NCBI GenBank assembly: GCA_963691705.1
Contig: OY829542.1
Span: forward strand, 55,531,002 to 55,595,001
DNA from: Viola odorata
Lineage: Eukaryota > Streptophyta > Magnoliopsida > Malpighiales > Violaceae
Length of the DNA: 64,000 bases
Direction of reading: 5' to 3'
Shown here one piece after another: positions 32,502 through 42,419 of this stretch. The position numbers and the translations under genes were made by a program. Position 1 is the first letter of the stretch. Each line of letters begins with the position of its first letter. Under the pieces are notes generated by a model that made no database searches, had not been told where the DNA came from, and was given only the letters and a program-made list of their open reading frames with translations.

Positions 32502-35500
32502 ATGGTTAATCTAATGTCGTGGAATTGTAGGGGGTTGAGAGCTGCCAGAAAGAGGAATTTTGTCAAACGATGTTGGCGTAGAGAGCATCTGGATTTTTGC
32601 TTGTTGCAGGAATCAAAGTTAGAGGTTATTGATGAGTTTTTCATTCAGTCCTTATGGGGGAATCAGGAAGCTCGTTGGTTGAGTGCTCCTTCGACCGGTC
32701 GGTCTGGGGGGTTACTAACAATGTGGAACAGTTGCTCCTTCTCTTTAGAACGGTCGATTGTTGGTGATCGTTATATTTGGTTAGAAGGCATTTTGAAGAA
32801 AGGGAATTTCCGATGTGTTATTCTGAATGTCTACGCGTATAATGATGTGGATAGTAGACGTCGATTATGGGACACTCTTGCTCATCTAGTTGAGAGTTGT
32901 GCTCACCCAGTTCTGGTGGGAGGAGACTTTAATGAAATACTATCGCCGTCTGATAGACTTAATGGTTCAAGTCAGGCAAGAGGTATGGAGGATTTTCAAG
33001 AGTGGGTGGACAAATGTAGGTTCCAAGATCTGAGACTGGTCGGCAGACGTTTTACGTGGGCGAACTCGATTTGTAGAAGTAGATTGGACAGGGTCTTTAT
33101 TCAAACAGGATGGGGTATCGTCTTGCAAAGGGACAGGTTGACAGCGTTGCACAGACACGGTTCAGATCACTCTCCATTGCTGCTGATTCAGGAATCAGTG
33201 GACTGGGGTCCGAAGCCTTTCAGAGATCAAGCTATATGGTGGGAAGTGGTTGGCTTCAAGGATTTGGTGACAGATTGGTGGAGAGAGGCTTCCTCTGAAT
33301 TTTCAGGTACCTGCAGGGTAATTCAGAAGTTAAGATGGGTGAAACAGAAAATCAAGAGCTGGAATGCAGAGGTCTATGGTCATGTGGAGAAGCGCCTTGA
33401 GGCGCTTCACGAGGAGGATTTGAAACTAGACAGGATAGCTGATGAGAGAACTTTGTCTTTATCAGAACAAGGGAGGAAGCTGGAGCTGGCTAATGAGATT
33501 TGGGAGCAACAGGGTCGGGTGGACAGGTTTTGGAAACAGAAAAATAGAACTCAATGGGATTTACAGGGGGACAGAAACACAGGATACTTTCACAGGTTAG
33601 CAAAAGTCAATTATGCTCGGAAGGGAGTGACTGACATTGTGACTTCTAATGGTCGTTTAGTCGATCCCACTGAAATAAAAAATGCTGCTGTCCAACACTT
33701 CTCCTCATTCTTTAACTCTGTGACTTGGGATCGGCCTATGATTCCTGACCTGGGGTTCAACAGATTGAGTGACATTGAAGCTAATTGGTTAGAAGGTGAG
33801 GTCACTTCTGAAGAGATTTGGGAAGCTGTTAGGAGTTGCAATGGTAATAAGACCCCCGGTCCAGATGGTTTCTCTCTTAGGTTCATCCAGAACGCTTGGG
33901 ATATTATTGGTCCTGAATTCTGTGTCTTGATTACGGGTTTCTTTAGAACTGGTATCTTTCCGAAGGGGGCCAACTCTTCTTTTATCACGCTCCTGCCTAA
34001 GTCTAATTCAGCTAAGAAGTTTAGCGATTTCCGTCCTATTAGTCTGGTGAGTAGCTATTACAAAATTATTTCTAAAATTCTTGCGACTAGGTTGGGAAGG
34101 GTGATTGAGAAGGTGATAAGTGGGGAACAACATGGGTTTATGAGAGGTAAACAGACTCTTGATTGTGTGATGGCAGCTAATGAAGTTGTTAATCACTTAA
34201 AAAAGTCTAAGAAGCAAGGCTTACTTTTCAAATTGGATTTCGAAAAGGCTTATGACTCGGTCGAATGGAGTTACTTACAGGAGGTGATGCGCCAAATGGG
34301 TTTTGGGGAACGCTGGAGGGGGTGGATTTTGCAGTGTCTTAGTACTTCCAGAGTTTCTATTTTGATTAATGGCTCCCCTACTAGTCAATTCCAGGTTGGT
34401 CGTGGGCTTAGACAAGGATGCTCTATGTCCCCGTTCCTTTTTAACATAGCTGCAGAAGGGTTACATCGCATCTTGGTCCGTGCCAGAAGAGAGGGGTTAT
34501 TAAGTGGCGTGGGTAACGATCAGGCTGGGTGGCAGATTACTCACCTGCAGTTTGCAGATGACACTCTAATTTTTGTTAAGAATGATGAGAGTGAGATACA
34601 AGGAGTGAAAGGGACTCTGCGCTGGTTTGAGGCTTATTCTGGGCTACGAGTCAATTTTCATAAGAGCACTCTTGTGGGTATCAACATTTGTGATCAAGCA
34701 GGGGGCTGTCTAGCCAGGAGAGCGGGGTGCAAGTACGAACATTTACCTTTCAAGTATCTTGGTTCCTTTGTTGGCCTTAATCCTAGGAGAATAGCTAGTT
34801 GGGATTTCCTTATTCAGAAGATGAGATCTAAGTTGGCGACTTGGAAGGGTCATCTCTTGTCTGTTGGCGGACGTGTTACTTTGATCAAGGCAGCGGTTTC
34901 AAGTCTCCCTATATATAACATGTCTATTTATAAGATGCCAAAAATTGTGCGCCGGAAATGCGAAGGGATTATGAAGCGGTTCATGTGGAGTGGGGATGAG
35001 TCTAAAAGTGGGTTGTCGAAGGTTAAATGGGAAGATATGATTCGGCCGAAGGAGCTTGGGGGTCTGGGAATAGGTAATCTTGAAAGTCGGAATGCAGCTT
35101 ATTTATTCAAGTGGGTGTGGGAGCTTTGTAATGGAAGCGGAAAATTATGGGCGGATATAGTTAGAAGACAATATGCCTTCACAAATTTTGGGTTCTTATG
35201 GAAGTCTTCAATGGCTAAGGTCTCTTTTATTTGGCGTGATATATTTGGGATGTTCTCTAAGGGAGGTGATTGGTTTGATTTTTGGGTGAGACACATGGAC
35301 CTTACAGTGGGCAATGGTCGCTGTGTGTCCTTTTGGTGGGATCCTTGGCACAACAAGACCCCTTTAGCTCTGGTCTATCCAAGACTTTACAATTTATCTA
35401 TCAATGCTAATGGGTGTATCTTTGATCTTGGAATCTGGAATGGGGACCAGTGGTCCTGGAATAATCAGTGGCGCCGCGAGCTATTTGAATGGGAATTAGA

Positions 35501-36188
35501 AGAATGGGTTTGCTTGTCATCTCACCTCACGGCGCCACAGAATACAGAAGGTGTTGTAAAGAATAGATGGCAGTTAAACAGCGAAGGAGAGTTTTCGGTT
35601 GGATCCTGGTGCTTGGGTTATGATATACAACGTTTCCAAGCCAACCCAACTCTAAAGTCGTGCTGGTCCAATTTAGTCCCATACAGAGTCGAATTTTTCC
35701 TTTGGCTGGCACTTCGCGACCGTCTAGTGACTAGGGAATTTTTATGGAAACGTAGGATGCTACTTGAGGAAGACAATGTTTGTCCTCTATGCGATGTACA
35801 AGGTGAATCTGTCCATCATATTTTGCTCCACTGTAAAACTTCCATGACATGCTGGGATGCAGTGATGTGTTGGTTAGGCGTGTCCTGGTGTCCTCCCAGG
35901 AATATAGGTGACCTATGGGGCTCTTGGATGAGCTTTGTGCCTTGGGGAGGGGCAGAGATCAGAGGGAAGTGGAGGGTTCTATTTTATGCTTTAGTATGGA
36001 GCTTGTGGTTGCAAAGAAACAAGGTTGTCTTTCAGCAAGAAACGTTTTGCTCGAGACGGGTTTTCAACTGCGCCTTTTCGTTTTGGTATAGGTGGTTAAA
36101 GACTTCAGATCAAGCTTTCCCTTATAGTTTGGGTATGATGTTGCTGTCTCCGTCGTGGTTACTTACATTAGGTCGGATAGCTCAGTAG
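32502..36188 (+). CDS. LINE ORF2 endonuclease/reverse transcriptase
   Basis: 1228 residues from the first ATG in frame. Domains in order: an APE-type endonuclease with SWNCRG at the start, QESK, GGDFNE and SDHSP motifs; then a reverse transcriptase with DFRPISL, LDFEKAYDSVEW, GLRQGCSMSPFLFN and the catalytic QFADDT box (near 34550); then a zf-RVT domain (NLVPYRVEFFLWLALRDRL, with C..C and H...C residues near 35800). No RNase H domain follows, which fits many plant L1 lineages. The enzyme nicks DNA and copies the element RNA at the nick. All catalytic motifs look intact and there is no frameshift. Confidence 0.96.
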   Translation: MVNLMSWNCRGLRAARKRNFVKRCWRREHLDFCLLQESKLEVIDEFFIQSLWGNQEARWLSAPSTGRSGGLLTMWNSCSFSLERSIVGDRYIWLEGILKKGNFRCVILNVYAYNDVDSRRRLWDTLAHLVESCAHPVLVGGDFNEILSPSDRLNGSSQARGMEDFQEWVDKCRFQDLRLVGRRFTWANSICRSRLDRVFIQTGWGIVLQRDRLTALHRHGSDHSPLLLIQESVDWGPKPFRDQAIWWEVVGFKDLVTDWWREASSEFSGTCRVIQKLRWVKQKIKSWNAEVYGHVEKRLEALHEEDLKLDRIADERTLSLSEQGRKLELANEIWEQQGRVDRFWKQKNRTQWDLQGDRNTGYFHRLAKVNYARKGVTDIVTSNGRLVDPTEIKNAAVQHFSSFFNSVTWDRPMIPDLGFNRLSDIEANWLEGEVTSEEIWEAVRSCNGNKTPGPDGFSLRFIQNAWDIIGPEFCVLITGFFRTGIFPKGANSSFITLLPKSNSAKKFSDFRPISLVSSYYKIISKILATRLGRVIEKVISGEQHGFMRGKQTLDCVMAANEVVNHLKKSKKQGLLFKLDFEKAYDSVEWSYLQEVMRQMGFGERWRGWILQCLSTSRVSILINGSPTSQFQVGRGLRQGCSMSPFLFNIAAEGLHRILVRARREGLLSGVGNDQAGWQITHLQFADDTLIFVKNDESEIQGVKGTLRWFEAYSGLRVNFHKSTLVGINICDQAGGCLARRAGCKYEHLPFKYLGSFVGLNPRRIASWDFLIQKMRSKLATWKGHLLSVGGRVTLIKAAVSSLPIYNMSIYKMPKIVRRKCEGIMKRFMWSGDESKSGLSKVKWEDMIRPKELGGLGIGNLESRNAAYLFKWVWELCNGSGKLWADIVRRQYAFTNFGFLWKSSMAKVSFIWRDIFGMFSKGGDWFDFWVRHMDLTVGNGRCVSFWWDPWHNKTPLALVYPRLYNLSINANGCIFDLGIWNGDQWSWNNQWRRELFEWELEEWVCLSSHLTAPQNTEGVVKNRWQLNSEGEFSVGSWCLGYDIQRFQANPTLKSCWSNLVPYRVEFFLWLALRDRLVTREFLWKRRMLLEEDNVCPLCDVQGESVHHILLHCKTSMTCWDAVMCWLGVSWCPPRNIGDLWGSWMSFVPWGGAEIRGKWRVLFYALVWSLWLQRNKVVFQQETFCSRRVFNCAFSFWYRWLKTSDQAFPYSLGMMLLSPSWLLTLGRIAQ

Positions 36189-36347
36189 TCTTGGCTGTTG
36201 TTATCTTTACTCTGCTGGTTTTCTTCCTAGTTTTGGTAAGTCGCTTCCTCTGTTGAGGAGCTTTTTCTGTACATTCTTTCCTTCTTCCTTCCTACCTCTG
36301 GTAGGGAATGAATAAAATTCTTCAGCTTATTAAAAAAAAAAAAAAAA

Positions 36348-36363
36348 AAACATAAGTAATGTG
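36348..36363. repeat. LINE target-site duplication, 3' copy
   Basis: Identical to the 16-bp sequence at 30271-30286. It follows directly after the poly(A) tail. Confidence 0.92.
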
Positions 36364-36950
36364 TATTTCCAAAATTTCCAATTAAGAAATTAAATGTAGG
36401 TAACATGTCGAAAGCATTCCCCAATTAGAGAGAAAAAAAATGATGGCCGAGTGCTGTAATTGCACGTTCTAACCATGTGAGTCTGAGTCTTCCATTCACA
36501 TGCATCCCCAAAAGCTTTCTCCTTTCACGGTCAAGATCATCTGACCCTGTCCAAAATCCTCTACATTAATCTACTATACACCTCAAAAAAATGTGGGACC
36601 CTTTATCGTCATAAAATATTATTTTGTTAAACTATAAGTATAAAAAAAATCTATTAGCCTAAGAATAACGAAGTAGAACGTTAAGGACCAATTCAGCGAG
36701 AGATTTAAATTAAAATCTGATTTAGCAACGAGAGATCAAATTATATTATATGTTAATTAATCAAGCCAAACTCTCTCGATCGAGTCTCAACATGTTTGAT
36801 CACGTTCCATGAAATCTCGCCTCGAGTGTCTCGCGGAGAGATCTGCGGCGCGCTGTATGTGATCCTAACCCGAACTGTGATGCGGATGGATGATGCTTGC
36901 TTTAATTACTCCTCCCCGCCAGTTTTTGCATGCAAGTTTGTACTTGGTTT
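36364..36950. other. Intergenic DNA right of the LINE
   Basis: No supported gene. From about 36780 the sequence becomes GC-richer and leads into the E2F/MSA motif cluster. Confidence 0.5.
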
Positions 36951-36956
36951 TTTGAA

Positions 36957-36984
36957 TTTGGCGCCAAAAAGTCCCTAACGGTCA
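36957..36984. promoter_or_regulatory. E2F palindrome next to an MSA-type element
   Basis: TTTGGCGCCAAA (36957-36968) is a perfect palindrome fitting the E2F consensus on both strands. CCCTAACGGTCA (36973-36984) fits the mitosis-specific activator element bound by MYB3R proteins. In plants these mark S-phase and G2/M promoters. No cell-cycle gene is recognisable on either side, so this may be an orphaned promoter or part of a repeat. Confidence 0.45.
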
Positions 36985-36989
36985 AAAAA

Positions 36990-39900
36990 GCGGAGTTTGT
37001 CTCCTCGAAAACGCGACAAAAAAGAAAGAGCGGGCTACCCGCTACCCAATTAATAATAACCATAATGTGAAAATTTTAAAAATAAATAAAATGAATTGTG
37101 TTAGTGCTTTCTTACTCTTGTGTCTTAACTGAAGCATTACTCATTCGATTGCTACACGTGGTGAAATCTCATTTTTTTTATAGCTTTAAATTATGATATA
37201 GCATCTCCACTAATAAAATTACTGGTCACTCACTCCCATTTTTAGTAGGTGTCCAAAAATTGGATTGGAATTGTAAACCGAATTAGAATTTGACATTTTC
37301 GAATCGAACCAGTTAAATTGGAAATCGGTCCAATTCTAGTTATAAAAATTTGAAACCCGAATAGTTTCAATCCAAACCATTTCTCAAAATCTAAAACCCA
37401 GTAAATGAAACCGAAATTGTGGAACCGGATCATTTATATTTTATTTTTTATATACAAAATAATAATTATAATAATTATGTAAATTCAAAAATAGTAAACT
37501 CCCTGTCTTACCAACAGGCCTCACACAAAACCAAAGTCGCATGTTCGTTTCTATTATTTCTCCTTCTCTTCACTTTCTAAAAAAATCCTACCAGCCGCCA
37601 GCATCTCTTTCTCTTCACTCTTCTCCATCCGCTCTTACCGTCGTCGATCACCGTCTCACCACTTAGCACAACCGTCACTGCCACCCACTTCAGTGACCAT
37701 CGGTCGTTTCTCACCAGGCTCGCCAAGGGCAGAGGGAAGGGGGGGCTGACAGGGGCTCGGGCTCCCTAATTATTTTCAAAAGATCCATTATAGTCCCTAA
37801 AATTTAGATTTTTCTAACTAATCCTATTTTATTGGTTAAAAAATTATATTTTGCCCGATAATTGATTAAAAGTTTCTAATATTGTCCTTTTAATCACTCC
37901 AGTGCTCTACCAAAATGCTCCGCTCCTGAACCAGAACTGCCAAAGTATGAGGAATAAAAGGGAAATCAATAGATTTACTGCCCAAACAATATGTAAATGG
38001 ACAGTAAAAACATGATTAAATGTAATACAATCAAGTAGCTAACTTGATTTTAAATATGAATGATTACTGTCTTTCCTTAAAATATTGGAGTCTACATTGT
38101 TGAGGGGAATACGAAGGCAATTACCTGATCGACGGATCAGATTAGAAAAAAGGTAGGATCAAGTTTATAGGAGTAGACACGACTCTCTCTCCCAGGCCTG
38201 GGATAAGGCTTTTCCCCGTGTCTATCAATTGCTCAATTAAACTCTATAGAGTGTCTTTTAGGGTTATTGAGTTGATTAGGGATTTCTGATAGAGTGTCTT
38301 TTTGGAAGTCTTGTGTAGGAGGAAAATAGGAGATCTAGGTGACCAATACCTCGTCTCTATAGTCGTCCTATAAGTTTTGGTTTTAAACATCCTTGAATCA
38401 ATGATCGAGTCGCATGAATCATGGGTCAGATAGAGTCTTTACTGGAAAATTGTCACAATCTGAATTACACACAATCACTCTGTTTATTGCTTTCATTTTA
38501 TTTTGTTTCTTATTTAATTGCACAAAACCCTCATTTATTGGTATTTACCACGGTTACAAAAATTGGTCATTTAGCGAAAATTAATTTAGTCGTGAAATCT
38601 CTGAGGAACGATCCTTTTACCACTTATTACAATTTTAATCAAATTCGTGCATGCTAAATTGTACTTATTTATTTTTGACGGTTTCGACAACCATCAGTGT
38701 GAATAGAGAGTTTGATTAGTTATCTTTTGGTTGGTCTTCTCTAATACTCCATTGCTTCTTACTTGTTCTTAACAGGTTAAATTTTGAATTACAGTTTGAA
38801 TCTTTTATAGATGTTTTACTACTAGCGCATAATTAACGAATTACGTGTCTAAATATTCTATGGTCAGAGGATTCAGGTGGTGTAAAATGACCAAGTGGGT
38901 TGGCATACTCGCATTTCTCGTAAAAATATGGTATTCGTTGATATGGGCTCTCTACTCTCTCCCTTTTTTTTTCTTTTTAAAATCTATTTTTAGTAAAAAA
39001 GTAAATATAAGTTTAATTAACACTCATTGTTAAAATATCACGTAAAATATTTAGATCGTGTTATGACCTTGGGTCATAGTTAGTGGGCCGCTTGGGTTAA
39101 ATCAGGCCCGTTCGTGAATCTATTAAGCATTTGGGTTATTAGTTTCTTCCTTTGTTAGTTTCATAGTCTCTCCTTGTTCCATCTCTTCTAACGGTGAATC
39201 CTAACAGATCGTCAAGCACTTAACCATCTTAAACTCTCAACTCTTCGAGATTAAACAATAATGATGTGATAGTTTTCAAGCCGCTCGAGTCGATCAGTAA
39301 ATACTAATTATGTACATTATATGAACATCAAAAGTGCTAGCAGAGAAGATGCAGGTTCCATATTCAAAGAACAACAAAGAATGGCAGTGCACCCGTTTTG
39401 TTAAGAGGAACTTTAGGAATGACTTAAAATTCAAATTAATTTTTTAATATTATTAATGACAAATAAATAAAACTTTATTGAACTTGTTTAATTAACTTTT
39501 ATAATTTTCTAACATGGTTTCTAAATATTATATATGCCATTTTTTATATCAGAGAATTAAAAAATAAGAAAAAATGTTAGTGGTTCAATCTTTAGTATTG
39601 TAATAATAATTAATAATATATATATAATTTTAATATAAAAGTTAATTAGTAAAAATGTTATTATTTTCAGCATTGCTCAATTATGATATACAATGCATAT
39701 TGAGATCCAATCCAATGTAGAAAATTAACAATCCATTGATTATTAATTACTTGTAATTATGGCTAATTATAGTATTGAAGCACACTCTTAGTTTTTTGTA
39801 TAAGAAAAACAAAAATGCCTACAGGCTATACAATTGAAATAATTATTGGATAAGTTTCTTTAAAAGTATCATTAAAACACTATTTATAGACAAAAATGTC

Positions 39901-40090
39901 AATTTACATATCTTGAACATTTATTTGACTGATAAATCCTTTAATTTGACGTTTCAAATTATATAGTCTCTGGGCAATTTTAAATGTTGCCCATTAATTG
40001 GCTGGTTATGATCCAAATTTAGGTACATATTTATTTATTTATTCTTAAAATAAAACATGGGGCTTTGGAATATGCTTCCACGGTCCACCA
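36990..40090. other. Gene-free intergenic DNA with old repeat fragments
   Basis: No gene is supported. 37240-37440 on the minus strand and 37500-37780 look like transposon remnants, judged only by composition and broken frames. Confidence 0.5.
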
Positions 40091-40100
40091 ATGTGGATTT

Positions 40101-40192
40101 TTTCCCGCGATGACATTCGCCCGTATCAACCAACTAATCTAATCATCCAATGCCGTCCGATTTGGCGGGAATGCCATATCCTTCCCGCCAAA
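40101..40192. promoter_or_regulatory. Cluster of three E2F-type sites
   Basis: TTTCCCGC (40101-40108), TTTGGCGGGAA (40161-40171) and TTCCCGCCAAA (40182-40192) lie within 92 bp. The last two form a perfect 11-bp inverted repeat around a 10-bp spacer. Each fits the plant E2F/DP consensus. No coding sequence follows within several kilobases in either direction. Confidence 0.5.
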
Positions 40193-40199
40193 ACAAAGA

Positions 40200-41800
40200 G
40201 AAAGGAGCACAACAGTTGTGTCCAGTGACCAGTGTCCACTACTTTATCCAAAATAGATTAGCCGCCAGCCGCCAGATCCTCTCAAATTCTAACGGACGTA
40301 CCGTTTCACGACACAATTAACTCCTCACCTCAGTCCTCCCTCCGTTAGTTACTGTTACTCGTTACTATAACAACATTGTAACCTTAATTAATGCAAATCA
40401 TCCAGGATCCCGTGGCATATAACGGAACTTATCCCACACATTCGAGTATTGTTGTATCTTAAAATAAATGATTTTATAACTTTTTTTTCTTTTTTCTTTT
40501 ATATTTGGCTCGAGACATAAGATAAAAGTAATCAAATCACGGATGAATGTCCAATACATACCAAAACATAAATTTATTGTTCACTCCTGGAATTAATATA
40601 TACACCATCTTATTCCCCATATCTTTGTGTTGATGCCAGATAAGATAAAAAGAGAAATATGAAAAGTGAGTAGATAATTTTCTATTATCTTGTTGCTCCC
40701 CTCCCCTAATAAAAGTGGAAATGTTGAAAATTTTCGAGTATAGACACATGTTGAGGATATAAACATGAAAAGACTTTAAAAACTATTAATGTCTTAGACT
40801 ATTTTGGTTGAACATTTTACTATTTTAGTCCAGCAACCATTTCATTATTAATTTGTCAAAAAAGAAAAAGAAAAGCTTCCATGAGTAAGTCTACTAGTAT
40901 AGAATCATATTCTACCACAAACACCAAAATATTATGGCTAGTAATTTATCATTAATTTATTATTTTATAAAAACTATATTTATTATTACTAGATCTAAAA
41001 GTATAATTTAAATTTAGTTATAAAAATGTGATTATGTACGCTTAATAAAAAATTTATTAACTCAACGTATAACAGTTTATAACGAAAAACAGTAACTTTG
41101 ATGTTAATGGATGATTTCATGTAAAACGGGACAAAAAAATTACATAACGGGAATAATAATAATAAAGAGCTAAAATTAAATTATATATCAAGCGTTGTAT
41201 AATGTAACGAACGATATTTAAAACCATGACCCAATATGTGTAATTATAATAAATTTTTTTTTTTTTTTTTTTTTGATGAATGGGGGGAGTAAATGACGTC
41301 TAAACTTAATTACAGTTGTTACCCAGTGACAAGGGACCAACAGGTTACCGGGCAACGTGTTTTCTGACAACCTTGCACGTGATTGTAAGACATGGTAGGG
41401 TCCATTAAATGGCATGGTTCGTGACAGCATGTCTCCCGAGTTTACATTGGTTCAATGACCGCCAGGTGTCGACTTTTTTTCCAATGTTTAAAAATTCCTG
41501 CAACAGTAAGATCTAAGTAGAGAAGAATTTTTTTGATAAAAAAAGAGTTAGAGGGAAAATAAAAATAAAAATAAAAAAGAAAGACATAATACGTCCGAAA
41601 GCGTGCCTCCACCACCACTACTACTAGTACGTCTCAGTCATGCGCGCCGTTTCACGCCTCGACCAATTAAATGCAACAACGAGGGTCTCACGCGCATTTG
41701 CGTGCAAATGACTGATTCACCCCTCTCAATCCAAGTCCGGCCGTATAATGGAATTAGAATAATTAGTTAATTACGACACAAGTGGATCTAATCTAATCTA
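40200..41800. other. Gene-free AT-rich intergenic DNA
   Basis: It contains a run of about 22 T residues near 41252-41273 that could be the inverted tail of an old retroposon. No other retroposon feature supports this. Confidence 0.5.
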
Positions 41801-41803
41801 ATA

Positions 41804-42035
41804 CTACCTCGGTGCTTAATTAGATATTGCCTGCACTGAAAATACGCATATCGAAGAAGCCGGATGACGTATTATTTGACCCCAAAAAATTTTGATTTTT
41901 TTTCAGACGTAAAAAAATGATTAACGTACGTTCGAAAAAAAGTACAAAATTTTTTGGGGTCAAATAGTACGTCATCCGGCTTTCTCGATATGCGTATCTA
42001 CAGTGCAGGCGACATCTAATTGAGGACGTAGGTAG
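41804..42035. mobile_element. Hairpin MITE (Stowaway-like), first of a pair
   Basis: A 232-bp element, almost entirely two inverted arms of about 90 bp, with ends CTACCTCGGTG and the inverse of CTACCTACGTC. TA dinucleotides flank it (41802-41803 and 42036-42037). The arms include GATACGCATATCGA, GCCGGATGACGTA and TTTGACCCCAAAAAATTTT. Transcribed through, it would fold into a long hairpin that can feed small-RNA production. It shares its core with the element 145 bp to the right. Confidence 0.85.
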
Positions 42036-42180
42036 TACTAATTTTAGATTCCGCTATCATCTTAGCTCAATCTCATTTATTCATTATAAATAAATAGTTA
42101 AAATTTATTTAAAATTTAATAATTGACAAATAATTAAATTACTTTATTTTTTTCACATACATAAAAAGGGAAAATATATA

Positions 42181-42413
42181 CTCCCTCCGGATTATAAAAA
42201 ACGACGTCCGTACTGTAGATACGCATATCGAGGAGGCCGGATGACTCACTATTTGATCCCAAAAAAATTCTTACTTTTTTTTGAACGTACATTAATCCTT
42301 AACGTACGTCCGAGAAAAAATTCGGGCCAAAATTGTCTCAAATAGTGAGTCATCCGACCTCCTCAACATGCGTGCACAAATAGTAAAAGTCGTTTAATAA
42401 AATCCGGAGGGAG
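42181..42413. mobile_element. Stowaway-like MITE, second of a pair
   Basis: A 233-bp element with CTCCCTCCGGATT at the left end and its inverse at the right, flanked by TA. Its inner arms carry GATACGCATATCGAGGAGGC and CGGATGACTCACTATTTGA, close to the core of the neighbouring MITE, although the outer 30 bp differ. No ORF. Confidence 0.85.
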
Positions 42414-42419
42414 TATTAC

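Larger units (their letters stand above)
30287..36347 (+). mobile_element. Full-length L1-type LINE, structurally intact
   Basis: A 6.06-kb element bounded by the 16-bp target-site duplication. The order is a 609-bp 5' untranslated region (CpG-richer than the surroundings), ORF1 (30896-32470), a 31-nt spacer, ORF2 (32502-36188), a 3' untranslated region with AATAAA (36311-36316) and a poly(A) tail from 36332. Both ORFs are open end to end and the duplication is perfect, so insertion is recent and the copy could be competent. It lies in gene-free DNA between the CLPT2-like and ACR7-like genes. Confidence 0.96.

Noticed and set aside
41252..41273. T-run as the tail of an inverted SINE or LINE
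   Set aside because: No tRNA-like A/B boxes, no LINE homology and no target-site duplication were found around it.
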